Notes: a model not told the origin generated them from the letters alone. Shown: positions 33,370 to 42,468, counted from the first letter of the stretch. The stretch is DNA of 64,000 nt from DASYKT01 sp963718105 (GCA_963718105.1 OY970352.1:1178001-1242000), one strand, 5' to 3'. Program-made: numbers and translations.

Positions 33370-33445
33370 CGGCCAGTGTTTCAGTTTCACTCTTCCGGGT
33401 GTGATAGTGAAACACCTGAAACACTTTTGAAACACTTTGAAAGAC
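33370..33445. repeat. GTTTCA/TGAAAC simple-sequence inverted repeat
   Basis: GTGTTTCAGTTTCACT and AGTGAAACACCTGAAACACT lie head to head. Similar GTTTCA/TGAAAC clusters occur at 58470-58535. Part of the gene-free stretch 33262-34366, which otherwise holds repeats of families B and C. Confidence 0.6.
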
Positions 33446-33778
33446 AAACTATTGATCGTAAAAGACTTCCGGAACAATGCGCCGAAACAGGGTGATTGTT
33501 GGCTGTCCAGTGAATTTGGCTAATTTGGCCTCTCTTTTGTGAGATTACCGCGATTTGGCGTTCCACTTTTTCGTGTTTTTCGTAAAAGTGAAACTAATGC
33601 ACTTTTGGGAATTTTGAACTTCAAAGATCAAAAGCGCCGCATCTTCTAAAGGGGCGGCGAATATTAGATGGTAAGGCGATCTGGTGTTTGCTTGCGATAA
33701 AGGATTTAGAAAGTTTGGAAAGTTGGATGAAGTTGGTGTGGTTAGTGTGATTCGTGATTAAAGATGAGGTCAGAACTG

Positions 33779-33863
33779 GGGAGCGGTAGCGAGGGGTTTG
33801 TATTTTAGGTTTTGAGCCTTCGGTATTTTCGAAGAAACCCCGCGCTACCGCTCCCAGTCTGAC
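33779..33863. repeat. Family B inverted pair
   Basis: GTCAGAACTGGGGAGCGGTA ... TACCGCTCCCAGTCTGAC. The right half runs directly into the tandem array that follows: the first array unit begins with the terminal CTGAC. Confidence 0.85.
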
Positions 33864-34195
33864 AAGAAGGCACGTTCCAATAACTGTCACGTTTCGCCTC
33901 TGCTTTCTGACAAGAAAGCACGCTTCAATAACTGTCGCGTTTCCGCCTCTGCTTTCTGACAAGAAGGCACGCTCCATAACTGTCGCGTTTCCGCCTCTGC
34001 TTTCTGACAAGAAGGCACGCTCCATAACTGTCGCGTTTCGCCTCTGCTTTCTGACAAGAAGGCACGCTCCATAACTGTCGCGTTTCCGCCTCTGCTTTCT
34101 GACAAGAAGGCACGCTCCATAACTGTCGCGTTTCCGCCTCCTGCTTTCTGACAAGAAGGCACGCTCCATAACTGTCGCGTTTCCGCCTCCTGCTT
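33859..34195. repeat. Seven-unit tandem array of a family C half-element
   Basis: Seven head-to-tail units of 47-49 bp, each CTGACAAGAAGGCACGCTCC, then ATAACTGTCGCGTTTCCGCC and TCTGCTTT. Units 3-7 are almost identical and the first two are more diverged. There is no unique spacer. The array lies between two family B copies. Open frames across it are repeat translation only. Confidence 0.95.
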
Positions 34196-34209
34196 AAATC
34201 ACACGAAGA

Positions 34210-34239
34210 AACCAGGTCGCTACCGCTCCCGGTTCTGAC
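34210..34239 (-). repeat. Family B repeat, single copy
   Basis: ACCAGGTCGCTACCGCTCCC then GGTTCTGAC, closing the repeat block on the right. Confidence 0.85.
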
Positions 34240-34366
34240 CTCATTGCCATGAATCATCCGATTAAGAACTTATAGCCGCGGACATTGCCAGGTGAGAATG
34301 GCAAAACTGAGCCCGCGCTAACGCTTGGGTTACTGACACTGCGAGCAAGACTGACAGGTAAAGACA

Positions 34367-35956
34367 TTATGCTGCATGTTGGTTTGGCGGGGCATGAGTG
34401 AAAACATACCAGGCCATCGCCAGTTCGACGAGGCCTTTAAGAAACACGATCGCCGCCACAGTCAAGAGCCAGTATCCCAGGTCAGGCTGAAGCATCATCA
34501 CATAGACTTTCCAGGCTATTACGTAGAGCGCCAGGTACAGGATAAACACTGGGAAGACAAAATGCAGTAATGCTATCGGAACAATGCGCCGCAGAAAAAC
34601 GGCGCGGCCGGGAATTCCGCGCTGCGCCAGTTGCCGGTACCGCTGAAACCGGCGGGGCATACGGGCCAGCGCTATCACCAGCATAACCGTGAACGCCAAC
34701 AGGATGATATCGAAAACAACGGTCAAGAGCCTGATCCCGGGACCCTGATCCGGCAAGGGGCGCTTTGTCGCCAAACTTAAAATACTTTCCGCCATCGCGC
34801 GCGTGGTTACGCCATCAACCGGCGATGATCCCGGAGGCGAGGAAAAAGCATCGAGGGCGTTCATCACATTGGCGGCAACGAACACGCCCGTCCGCGTTTC
34901 CGGATCAAAGAACACCGAGGCCTGAAAATTTCCTGTGGCTCCATCGTGGTTGATCAGGGTATGCCCTTCGAACCGGACCGTTTCCCAACCCAACCCATAC
35001 GTATTTGGCGCAGGCTCGGTATGCATCGAGGCGATCCCATCCGGAGAGAGGATGGAAATATTTTGGTAACGCCCGCCATTCATTTGTGCGATCAGGTAGC
35101 GGGCCATGTCTTCGGCGCTGCAGATCGCATATCCGGCGGGAAGATTGCTCCGGTTGTAGGGCAGAGTGGCCGCAACCGGAAAGCCGAACCACCAGGTGTG
35201 GCCCAATGCCATACCGTGCTGTATCGCTTCGTCCTGCGATACAAAACTATTTTTCATTTCGAGCGGAGCGAAGATATGGCGCCTGACGTAGTCTTCATAT
35301 GACTCGCCGGAAACCGTCTGCACGATCACACCCAGGACCACGTAGTTGACGTTAGAATAAGCAAAGCTTTGCCCGGGCTCACTTGTGAGTTTGACGCTGC
35401 CGAGCAGACGGACGTGGCGCTCCATCGCGCGGCCTTCAACGCCATCATCCGGCCACATCCAGGTTACCATCGTCGGGTCTGACGGAATGCCGCTGGTCTG
35501 GTTTAGTAAATGACGCACGGTGATCCGCGCCGAAGCTTGAGGATCAGCTATGCGAAACCACGGTAGGTAACGTTGGACCGGCGCGTCGAGTTCAATTTTG
35601 CCGGCTTCTACTAATTGCATCACGGCCAATGCCGTTAATGATTTGGTGATCGAGCCGATCAGAAAAGGCGTTTGCGGTGTCACCGGCCGCCCGGAGGATT
35701 CAGCTTCGCCATAACCCTTGAGATAGATAATTTGATCGTCTTTGACGATCGCCAGAGCCAGGCCGGGAATACGCGGTGCGCGCATTTTGGAGGCCACATA
35801 CTCATCGATAGCCTTGAAGTCTATTTCGTCGCTTTGGTTATTAGCCGCCTGACCGCTGCCATCATTGCCGGATGCCGCAAGGCCCGTTTCTGAAAACAAA
35901 AAGCACAAGCACACGGCGCAAACCATGATCAGCGACGATCTCGCATTCACAGTCAT
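34367..35956 (-). CDS. Beta-lactamase-family serine hydrolase with membrane C-terminus
   Basis: 529 residues from the ATG before MTVNARSSLIMVCAVC; a longer frame from 36043 adds 29 residues without a better ribosome site. A signal peptide is followed by a class C beta-lactamase/PBP-like domain: GSITKSLTALAVMQL holds the Ser-x-x-Lys, FAYSNVNYVVLG the Tyr-x-Asn and INHDGATGNF the late HxG-type motif. About four hydrophobic helices follow (residues 390-529 region: FDIILLAFTVMLVIAL, IALLHFVFPVFILYLALYVI and others). It is probably a periplasmic esterase or peptidase anchored by the C-terminus. Confidence 0.85.
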   Translation of the reverse strand: MTVNARSSLIMVCAVCLCFLFSETGLAASGNDGSGQAANNQSDEIDFKAIDEYVASKMRAPRIPGLALAIVKDDQIIYLKGYGEAESSGRPVTPQTPFLIGSITKSLTALAVMQLVEAGKIELDAPVQRYLPWFRIADPQASARITVRHLLNQTSGIPSDPTMVTWMWPDDGVEGRAMERHVRLLGSVKLTSEPGQSFAYSNVNYVVLGVIVQTVSGESYEDYVRRHIFAPLEMKNSFVSQDEAIQHGMALGHTWWFGFPVAATLPYNRSNLPAGYAICSAEDMARYLIAQMNGGRYQNISILSPDGIASMHTEPAPNTYGLGWETVRFEGHTLINHDGATGNFQASVFFDPETRTGVFVAANVMNALDAFSSPPGSSPVDGVTTRAMAESILSLATKRPLPDQGPGIRLLTVVFDIILLAFTVMLVIALARMPRRFQRYRQLAQRGIPGRAVFLRRIVPIALLHFVFPVFILYLALYVIAWKVYVMMLQPDLGYWLLTVAAIVFLKGLVELAMAWYVFTHAPPNQHAA

Positions 35957-36046
35957 GGTATTAATGGGATGCAATTGCCTCGCGCTTCGATAGCCTAAAA
36001 AGAGTTGCTGTGTCGCCATAAGTACATTAAAGTCAAAAAGCAACGG

Positions 36047-36179
36047 GTCAGAACCGGGAACGCAGTGACCGGGTTCTTTCAGTGATTAACCAAGCTTCTT
36101 TGCCAACTCTTAAGTTAATCGTTAATCATTCACAATTAATCGTTAACAAAAACCCGGTCACTGCGTTCCCGGTTCTGAC
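36047..36179. repeat. Family B inverted pair
   Basis: GTCAGAACCGGGAACGCAGT ... ACTGCGTTCCCGGTTCTGAC with a 75-bp centre that itself contains TTAACCA/TTAATCGTTAA motifs. A lone family A end (ACCGGCGCTCCCAGG, about 36288-36302) follows in the same 390-bp gene-free gap. Confidence 0.88.
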
Positions 36180-36374
36180 CTCATCACAAATAGTCATCCG
36201 TTTCATTTTCCGGGTAAAGCCAATTGCGGTTTATTGGAACGGATTGGCGTCGGCACTGGGGCCGTAGATCGACGGAAAAAGAAAGCACCGGCGCTCCCAG
36301 GGAAGAGCGTCTCAATTCTTTTAAACTTTAAATTGGCTGCTACTGACCACTGAGTTATGGTTTATTACAAAAAA

Positions 36375-36414
36375 ATCGGGGATCCACGATCTGAATTGAT
36401 CATGGATCCCCGAT
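36375..36414 (-). terminator. Intrinsic terminator for the LVIVD gene
   Basis: ATCGGGGATCCA pairs with TGGATCCCCGAT (12 bp) around a 16-nt loop. On the minus strand a T run follows (A run 36369-36374). Confidence 0.85.
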
Positions 36415-36435
36415 CTGATTGTTAGCGGAAGTGGA

Positions 36436-38376
36436 TTAAAGCGCCGGGTTTTTCAGGATGTCAGCCAGAGCTTGCGCCCGTGCCGTGTCAGTCCCGTTTT
36501 TTGCGCTGCTTTTTTCTATCGATGACGCCAGCTTTTTCAAGTCCCCGGGTTTCTTCGAACTCTCGGCTTTCTGGATCGCCGCCCGTACGGATGCGATCTG
36601 GTCGGCCGGCAGCCCTTTAGAACGCTCAAGCTGGTCGAGGTAGGCTTTTGCCACCACCAGTTTCCGCGGCCACTCGATCTTCTCCTGATTCTGAACGTTA
36701 AGCTCGGGTACCCAAACCGTTTTAGCGGCATCGATCTCGTTCTGCGTCAGAAACTTGCTCGGCGTGAGCTCAAAAACATCCAGGCCGCGCGCGATCTCCG
36801 AAGCATAAACGTTGCCGTTGTACCAGTAGGCTGACCATTCGCCGCCGAGTACCAGCATATTGGGATCGATCGGTCCCCGATCAAAATAAGCGATCTCCAT
36901 CGGATGATCGGCGTCCGTGAAATCCACGATCGAGATGCCGCCCTGGTACCAGGCTTGAACCTTGATGTCGCGGCCGGGAATGGGAACGAGCGAACCGTTA
37001 TGCGCCACGCAGTTTTCGCTGTCGCCCTGAGCGGAAGGCAGCTTGTAATAACTGGCGAAGCTGAGCTTGTTATCTTTCAGATGAAAGATCGCATCGGCGC
37101 CCCATTTGTTCGGATCGTTTGCCCGGCAGCGCGCGCCAAGCCCGCCGCCCCACTCATCGGTAAAGACGACCTTCTTCCCGTCGTTTGAAAACGAAGCTGA
37201 GTGCCAATAGGCGTAGTTGGGATCGTTCACCGCGTCCACCCGCTTTGGGTTAACCGGATCTTTGATGTCGAGCAGAATTCCGTTGCCCGAACATGCGCCC
37301 GCGGCCAGCCCGATCGCTGCGTAAACCGTAATGTCGTGGCACTGGTCGGTGTCTTCCGGTTTCGACACGCCGGTCAGGGTATGGCTGCCGCCGTTATTGA
37401 GGCCGTTGATGACGCCCGTGCGGGAATCCATGAACACCCGCGGGCGGGACACGATCGCGGCAGTTTGCGGCGCTGACAACGGCACCTTGATCACGTCGAT
37501 GCGGAAGAGCGCGGTATTCGGGTCTTTGTCAGGCGTATCACCCGAGCACCCGGCCAGCTCTTCGTTTTGGCGGACAAATGATGTTCCCGAAACGTAGAGG
37601 TAAACATTGTTCTTATCCTTGGGATCGACCACCAGTGTATGCGTATGAGATCCCCGGCAGGTTTGCACCGCCCCGACCTGTTTCGGCTTGGTAATGTCGC
37701 TAATATCGAAGATCCTGACGCCGCGGAAACGATCTTTTTGCGCCGCCGGCCCGTTATGCCCTTCAGATGGAGGATCGGGCGGAAAACCTTGCGTGCTGCA
37801 ATCCAGCCTTCCGTTCGGCATTTCCACCGACATGAACATCAGGTTTTTGTACACGGATACATCGCCCTGACCGCCGGGGCACACCATCGAAGTCAGCAAC
37901 TTCGTTTTCGCCGGATCGGAAATATCGTAGATGTTGACGCCGTAAAAGTTTCCCTGAAAGAGATATTTGCCCTGGAACGCAAGGTCCGAGTTTGCAAATG
38001 CAAGCTGAGCAAAAACTATTTGCAGCGGTTTTGGCATCTGCGACGAGTCTCCGACGCCGAGGAGCCCGAGAGTTTTCTTTACCTTCGGATCATCGGGATT
38101 GTCAGTGCCCAGTTGAAACGCGTCCGGCTTTTTGATAAGCACGAGATGTTTCATTCCGAAAGCCGTTTGACCGGCATCGTATATTCCCGGCGACAGTTTG
38201 GCACGCGGGTCACTGGCATCCGATCCGGTCATCCCGGCCGGTAAGGGCGGCGCCGCTGCCGGAGCAAAAGGATTTTCCTGTGCTATCGTCGCGACCGTCG
38301 CCGCCGCGATGGCAGCGAATAAAACAAAGGAAGCAAATAGTAATCGAAAGGCGGTAATTTGTAATTTATTCATCAT
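36436..38376 (-). CDS. Secreted LVIVD-repeat protein
   Basis: 646 residues with a signal peptide (LLFASFVLFAAIAAATVATIAQ). Repeated blade-like units carry the LVIVD pattern: GVNIYDISDPAKTKLLTS, GVRIFDISDITKPKQVGAV, GILLDIKDPVNPKRVDAV and GISIVDFTDADHPMEIAYF, so a beta-propeller is likely. An Ala/Lys/Ser-rich helical tail (about 575-646) follows. Function is unknown; such proteins are found at the cell surface. GAGG precedes the ATG. It starts 6 bp after the DUF305 gene, forming an operon. Confidence 0.85.
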   Translation of the reverse strand: MMNKLQITAFRLLFASFVLFAAIAAATVATIAQENPFAPAAAPPLPAGMTGSDASDPRAKLSPGIYDAGQTAFGMKHLVLIKKPDAFQLGTDNPDDPKVKKTLGLLGVGDSSQMPKPLQIVFAQLAFANSDLAFQGKYLFQGNFYGVNIYDISDPAKTKLLTSMVCPGGQGDVSVYKNLMFMSVEMPNGRLDCSTQGFPPDPPSEGHNGPAAQKDRFRGVRIFDISDITKPKQVGAVQTCRGSHTHTLVVDPKDKNNVYLYVSGTSFVRQNEELAGCSGDTPDKDPNTALFRIDVIKVPLSAPQTAAIVSRPRVFMDSRTGVINGLNNGGSHTLTGVSKPEDTDQCHDITVYAAIGLAAGACSGNGILLDIKDPVNPKRVDAVNDPNYAYWHSASFSNDGKKVVFTDEWGGGLGARCRANDPNKWGADAIFHLKDNKLSFASYYKLPSAQGDSENCVAHNGSLVPIPGRDIKVQAWYQGGISIVDFTDADHPMEIAYFDRGPIDPNMLVLGGEWSAYWYNGNVYASEIARGLDVFELTPSKFLTQNEIDAAKTVWVPELNVQNQEKIEWPRKLVVAKAYLDQLERSKGLPADQIASVRAAIQKAESSKKPGDLKKLASSIEKSSAKNGTDTARAQALADILKNPAL

Positions 38377-38382
38377 TATCCT

Positions 38383-39114
38383 CTAATGTTTTTCTTTCAG
38401 CATATTTTCCATGATCCTGATCTCAGCGCGCTGGCCGCTGTCGACATCGGTCGCAAAGTTGAACACCTCAGCATCCTGCCCGGCGCCGGCTGTGCCAAAC
38501 ATATCTTTTACCATCGTCAGCGCGCCGCCGTGATGCTGGATCATACCCGTCAAAAACAAATGGTCGAACTCCGCGCCCTTAGCTTTTTTCAGAGCGTCCA
38601 TTTGTTTTGCTGTCAGCATTCCGGGCATGAGCATTTGATCGTGATGGCCCGTCATATCCATACTCTGAGTATTGGGCATATTATGCATATCCGACATATT
38701 AGGCATCTTCGAGTGGGGCATCGAAGTAGATTCACCTCTCATTTCGAGCCACCTGGTCATAAACGCCATTTCGTCCGATTGTGATTTGCTGATGCGTTCC
38801 CCGAGCAGCGAAAGGGCTTTGTTGTCCGTCTGCGAAGCGATCAGCGCGGTCATCTCAACCGCCTGGGCGTGGTGCATGATCATCCCCTGCATGAACTCCA
38901 CATCCTTGGGCGAGCGTGGCGGCAATATGGCCCGGGTCGTGGCGGGCAAAATCCTGGTCGGCTGGCCCGGCGCGCCGGGCTGCACGATCATAGGCGAATT
39001 AGGAGCGGCCTGCTGCGCCCGCACGGGCAGCGACACAAAAATTGTTAAAACGACAACGGTTAGAAACGCGATCTGCGATGCTGTTAACCTGCAACTGAAT
39101 CGAAACGCATACAT
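38383..39114 (-). CDS. Secreted DUF305 (ferritin-like) protein
   Basis: 243 residues with a signal peptide ending at VRAQ. Two DUF305 half-domains are visible: FMQGMIMHHAQAVEMTALIASQT and FLTGMIQHHGGALTMVKDMF, separated by a Met/His-rich linker (HSKMPNMSDMHNMPNTQSMDMTGHHDQMLM). DUF305 proteins bind metals, often copper. The linker strengthens a copper-binding role. It is the first gene of the pair with the LVIVD protein. Confidence 0.85.
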   Translation of the reverse strand: MYAFRFSCRLTASQIAFLTVVVLTIFVSLPVRAQQAAPNSPMIVQPGAPGQPTRILPATTRAILPPRSPKDVEFMQGMIMHHAQAVEMTALIASQTDNKALSLLGERISKSQSDEMAFMTRWLEMRGESTSMPHSKMPNMSDMHNMPNTQSMDMTGHHDQMLMPGMLTAKQMDALKKAKGAEFDHLFLTGMIQHHGGALTMVKDMFGTAGAGQDAEVFNFATDVDSGQRAEIRIMENMLKEKH

Positions 39115-39204
39115 GGTTTTTATAATTTTATCAAACTTTGAAAAATAACCCTATCTTAGACGACAGGGCGGAACTAACAGGAAAAAAACCGTCACAGTTA
39201 CGAA

Positions 39205-39306
39205 GTCAGAACCGGGAACGCAGTGACCGGGTAAATGAGCACAGCAAAAAATGAACGGCATCCGGCCGGCGGATAAGAACCCGGTCACTGCGTTCCCGGT
39301 TCTGAC
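39205..39306. repeat. Family B inverted pair
   Basis: GTCAGAACCGGGAACGCAGT ... ACTGCGTTCCCGGTTCTGAC with a 42-bp centre. It occupies the divergent region between the DUF305 and GAF-WG genes. Confidence 0.88.
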
Positions 39307-39386
39307 CCGTTGCCAAGCGTTTGCGGCACTAATATTTATTGTTTTTGCCCTTAAATCTTGTGTATTATGAGATACAAAATCAAGGT

Positions 39387-39965
39387 ATGGCTAAGAGAAT
39401 AGAAGATAAGGCGATATCCGGTTTGGACGGGGCAAAAGGCGTACCGGCAAAGGACCGCGCCGGGTTATTGCTTGAGATCAATAACCTGATCGTTTCTAAT
39501 CTCAATATTCCCGAATTATTAAAGACGGTTTCTGCCTGCCTTCACAAGGTGGTCGATCACGATTTTGCCGTGTTGTTCATATACGACGAAGAGGCAAAAG
39601 CACTGCGTGCCCACGCCCTTCACTCGCAACTGGATAATGTGGCCGTCGAAGAAGGCTACCTGCTTCCGATAGAAAATTCAGTTTCCGGATTCACTTTTTC
39701 TAATAAGCAAACACTGGTTTTTGGCCGGGAAGATCTGGAAAAGTTTCCCGCCACGCTGATGCTGACGATGCCGCACACCAAAAATGTGCAGTCAGGCTGC
39801 AGCGTTATAGATAAGACCGGCAAGGAAATGTTTAAGGTTTTGTCTTTCGATTTAAATAATTTTGAAAATGGAGTCGCTTTGATACGTGATTTTGATAGTA
39901 AGGATTCTTATCTATATGGTTATATTAATCAGCGGGGTGAGGTTCTTTGGAAGCCAGCTAAATAA
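39387..39965 (+). CDS. Chimeric protein: truncated GAF domain joined to a WG-repeat tail
   Basis: 192 residues from ATG 39387. Residues 1-138 are the start of a GAF domain of the FhlA type (LLLEINNLIVSNLNIPELLKTVSACL ... EDLEKFPA ... VQSGCS). At about 39800 the sequence switches, in frame, to a WG (KWG) repeat: VIDKTGKEMFKVLSF ... GYINQRGEVLWKPAK. The GAF domain lacks its second half, and the sigma-54 activator part is gone. This looks like a deletion or recombination product rather than a working sensor. Confidence 0.65.
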   Translation: MAKRIEDKAISGLDGAKGVPAKDRAGLLLEINNLIVSNLNIPELLKTVSACLHKVVDHDFAVLFIYDEEAKALRAHALHSQLDNVAVEEGYLLPIENSVSGFTFSNKQTLVFGREDLEKFPATLMLTMPHTKNVQSGCSVIDKTGKEMFKVLSFDLNNFENGVALIRDFDSKDSYLYGYINQRGEVLWKPAK

Positions 39966-39992
39966 ACTTCGATTCTATTATTAGAAATAAAA

Positions 39993-40289
39993 ATGACTTT
40001 TAACGCTCAAAAGGGTATGGCCCTGATCTTAGGACGACGATCGGCCAATCCTATGATTTCTACGCTAACCTATCAATCACCGCCTAGTCTTTTACCTAAT
40101 GCCGAAGGAGCGCAGGCTTATCAGCGGACAGTTTTGGGAACTCTAACCGGAGGATATCAATCAAATAGCAACGGCTGTGCGACTCACGTTGTAAACGTGC
40201 TTCAAGCAGGAGGCGCGCCTGCTAACGGTCCGGCCAGCACTCTTACTTTGGCAAGAGTTTTAAGATCTCTTGGTACGCCCAGGCGTTAA
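39993..40289 (+). CDS. Short protein resembling a toxin C-terminal fragment
   Basis: 98 residues, not firmly recognised. The C-terminal half (NSNGCATHVVNVLQAGGAP) has a Cys-x-x-His pattern like cysteine-hydrolase tails of polymorphic toxins. There is no Shine-Dalgarno sequence and no signal peptide. It follows the GAF-WG chimera by 27 bp, so it could be the displaced end of a larger protein. Confidence 0.4.
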   Translation: MTFNAQKGMALILGRRSANPMISTLTYQSPPSLLPNAEGAQAYQRTVLGTLTGGYQSNSNGCATHVVNVLQAGGAPANGPASTLTLARVLRSLGTPRR

Positions 40290-40340
40290 GATCCGCTACT
40301 GATTTGAAAACAATCTATTATGGAGATATATTTGCCTTAA

Positions 40341-40661
40341 ATGGGAGTAATTAGCTGCGAAAAACATGGTCGATCTTTTGTAATCGACGCTTGTCCGCAT
40401 ATCGAGAAAGCTGTCAACGAGCAAACATCGTTGCCGAAAGTTATTACCGCTCGATTTCATTTCGGATATTTAGCGGGCGATGAAACGATGCCGTTGAAAG
40501 ATGCTAAGAATTATTGCCTGGAATGCGCCAAAGAGTTTGGTTTTCCTGCGGAGAGTGGGGATTTATCTGAAGATGAATACGAAACTATGTGCGACAAAAT
40601 TCATTGGAAACCGATTTGTGAAAATTGCTATCAGGCAGTTAAACAACAGTCACAACAATAA
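40341..40661 (+). CDS. Cys/His-rich small protein of unknown function
   Basis: 106 residues with paired metal-ligand motifs: CEKHG near the N-terminus, DACPHIEK, YCLECAKEFG and ICENCYQAV. It probably binds zinc. The family was not recognised. Position after the toxin-like fragment would allow an immunity role, but nothing else supports that. Confidence 0.5.
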   Translation: MGVISCEKHGRSFVIDACPHIEKAVNEQTSLPKVITARFHFGYLAGDETMPLKDAKNYCLECAKEFGFPAESGDLSEDEYETMCDKIHWKPICENCYQAVKQQSQQ

Positions 40662-40681
40662 ACAAATTAATATTTTGGCTT

Positions 40682-41173
40682 ATGAGAAGTGAAAAGAAAT
40701 TTCTTCTTTTAATCCTTATAGTAACTTCAATATTAGTTTGCGGATGTGCCAGGCATTTTGTAGTAAAAGGCCCGGCTATGTTACCGACTTTCAATGACGG
40801 CGATGTGATCGTCGCGCGATCCGATCTGCGAGACTTAAAACGTGGAGACGTAATTGTCTTTTATTATCCTAAAGATGCCAAACAAATCTATATTGAAAGA
40901 ATAGTCGCTTTACCGCATGAAACAGTTGCCATTCGTAACAATAAGATATTCATTAATAGCGAAGAACTTCCTGAACCTTACGTAGACGAAAATAGGTACA
41001 AACTGACGAGAAACTTACCGCCGGTGCAAATTCCAGCAGATCACTATTTCGTAATGGGAGACAACCGCGAAGAATCATGGGATTCAAAGGATTGGGGAAC
41101 GCTGGAAAGAAAATTGATTATCGGGAAATACTTCTTCACCTTATTGGATAATCGCGAGGAGCGAAGTCGTTAA
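40682..41173 (+). CDS. Signal peptidase I homologue lacking the catalytic Ser-Lys dyad
   Basis: 163 residues of the S26 fold. A hydrophobic N-terminus (FLLLILIVTSILVCGC) could be an anchor or lipoprotein signal. Box B reads KGPAMLPTFNDGD, with Ala32 where the nucleophile Ser of S-M-x-P-T is expected. Box D reads IYIERIVALPHE, with Glu72 where the general-base Lys is expected. Box E is intact as MGDNREESWDSKDWG. The protein should keep the fold but not classical catalysis. It follows the Cys/His-rich gene by 20 bp. Confidence 0.8.
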   Translation: MRSEKKFLLLILIVTSILVCGCARHFVVKGPAMLPTFNDGDVIVARSDLRDLKRGDVIVFYYPKDAKQIYIERIVALPHETVAIRNNKIFINSEELPEPYVDENRYKLTRNLPPVQIPADHYFVMGDNREESWDSKDWGTLERKLIIGKYFFTLLDNREERSR

Positions 41174-41360
41174 CCCCTTCAAGAGAACTAAAATTGGGCA
41201 CCGATCTCTTCTAAGCAAAACTACATATTGAAAGCGGGACCAATTTGACTCAGGCAGCGCAATTAGTAGCAAGCTCTCCCCGCACATTCCCCCACATCCC
41301 TCGGCTCTACATTCTGAACAAGCTTTAGAATTGCTGTAAATTATTATTTAGAAAGGTTAT

Positions 41361-41435
<75 letters not shown>

Positions 41436-41503
41436 GTTTTGAAAGTTAAAAGGCGAAAGGATAAAGGCTGATTTTCGCCCTAAGCCTTTCGCCTCTTGAA
41501 TTT

Positions 41504-41578
41504 TGGAGCGGGAAACGAGACTTGAACTCGCGACTTCGACCTTGGCAAGGTCGCGCTCTACCACTGAGCTATTCCCGC
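41504..41578 (-). tRNA. tRNA-Gly (GCC)
   Basis: Minus-strand cloverleaf beginning GCGGGAATAGCTCAGTGGTA, anticodon GCC at 41546-41544, TTCAAGTCT T-loop and encoded CCA. It lies 68 bp upstream of tRNA-Cys in transcription order; an AGGCGAAAGG/CCTTTCGCCT inverted repeat lies between them. Confidence 0.95.
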
Positions 41579-41755
41579 TTGTGGCAAACAAGAATTTTAC
41601 CAATCAGGCCGGTTTTGTCAAGTTCGGGGCGGTTAAAGGCGTCAGGGCTTACTCTTACGGCTTTTTTACGCCGGATCCAACTAATTGCCGGGGAGTTTTT
41701 TGTTAGTATGACTTACGGTTCATAGTTTTTCGATTCCCAATATCTAAGGAGAGTT

Positions 41756-42251
41756 ATGGCTTTGGCGAGTGGCACACCGGTTTTGATACCCGGCGGAAAA
41801 GAAGAAGCTTTGGGGCAAATAACACAGGGCGACATGGTGCTGGCGGGCGGGCGGGCTCGACCTGCAGTGGTCTCCCCAAGAGGTGACATTGAACGTTGAT
41901 ATGGCCGAAATGTCCGGACGGCTGGTTATTATTATCGTATACCGCGAAGATGGAGCCGAAAAAAAACTTATTGTTTTGCCGGATCAACTATTTTTGATGT
42001 CCGATAAGAGGTTACGGGCCGCCAGAGATCTCTGGTCGTCGGGCAGCTTTCTGATGTCAGCGGACGGAAAACCCGTTACGGTGTTATCCGTTTCGGAGGG
42101 AGGTTACCCGGGAAGCCTCTATATGATGGGTATCGGAGATGTGCGCGTGCCGCCGGACCTGAACGGACACCTTTTCATCGCTAACGGAGTGGTGACGGCG
42201 GATTTGTATATTGAGGAGCAATTTGGCAGCCTGGAGCGGAAGAGCGAGTGA
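41756..42251 (+). pseudogene. Hint-like domain gene broken by a frameshift
   Basis: AAGGAGAG precedes ATG 41756. The first frame reads MALASGTPVLIPGGKEEALG ... DMVLAGG and stops at 41899. After the GGCGGGCGGGCGGG tract (41842-41855) the other frame carries on GGLDLQWSPQEVTLNVDMAE ... LIVLPDQLFLMSDKRLRAA ... NGHLFIANGVVTADLY to 42251. Joined, they give about 165 residues resembling a Hint/intein-like domain without the leading Cys. A one-base change in the repeated GGGC tract explains the break. Confidence 0.65.
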
Positions 42252-42263
42252 CTGAGTTTTTTC

Positions 42264-42291
42264 TTGCCTTTTAATGGCGCGATTGTATAAA
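42264..42291 (+). promoter_or_regulatory. Sigma-70-like promoter before the riboswitch
   Basis: TTGCCT, 16 bp, TATAAA. The start would fall near 42298, just before the aptamer. Confidence 0.7.
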
Positions 42292-42302
42292 CTTACCTAA
42301 AT

Positions 42303-42468
42303 ATCAACGCCGAAGCCGTGTGTAAGAAGATGCGGCGCGGGAGAACCAAACGGTTTTGTGTTACGGCAAAACAGGGGCGCAGCAGAGCGATCTGCGGAGG
42401 ATTCTTCGCTTCCAGCCCGTCAGCTAATCTCGCAGGCTTTACGAAGAAGGACACAGCCAAGTGTGTGG
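42303..42468 (+). ncRNA. ydaO-type c-di-AMP riboswitch
   Basis: The blocks are AACGCCGAAGCC, GCGCGGGAGAACCAAACG, ACAGGGGCGCAGC, CCAGCCCGTCAGCTAATC with TCGCAGGCT, and GAAGGACACAGCC. Order and spacing match the c-di-AMP class and the copy at 25.4 kb. A terminator lies immediately downstream, so the switch probably acts by termination. It controls the FAD/NAD-binding gene. Confidence 0.87.

Noticed and set aside
33859..34195. CRISPR array
   Set aside because: Units of 47-49 bp follow each other with no unique spacers and no cas genes are near.
33621..34257. Three overlapping minus-strand frames with repeated LWSVPSCQKAEAETRQ-type peptides
   Set aside because: They are translations of the tandem family C array in three frames, not genes.
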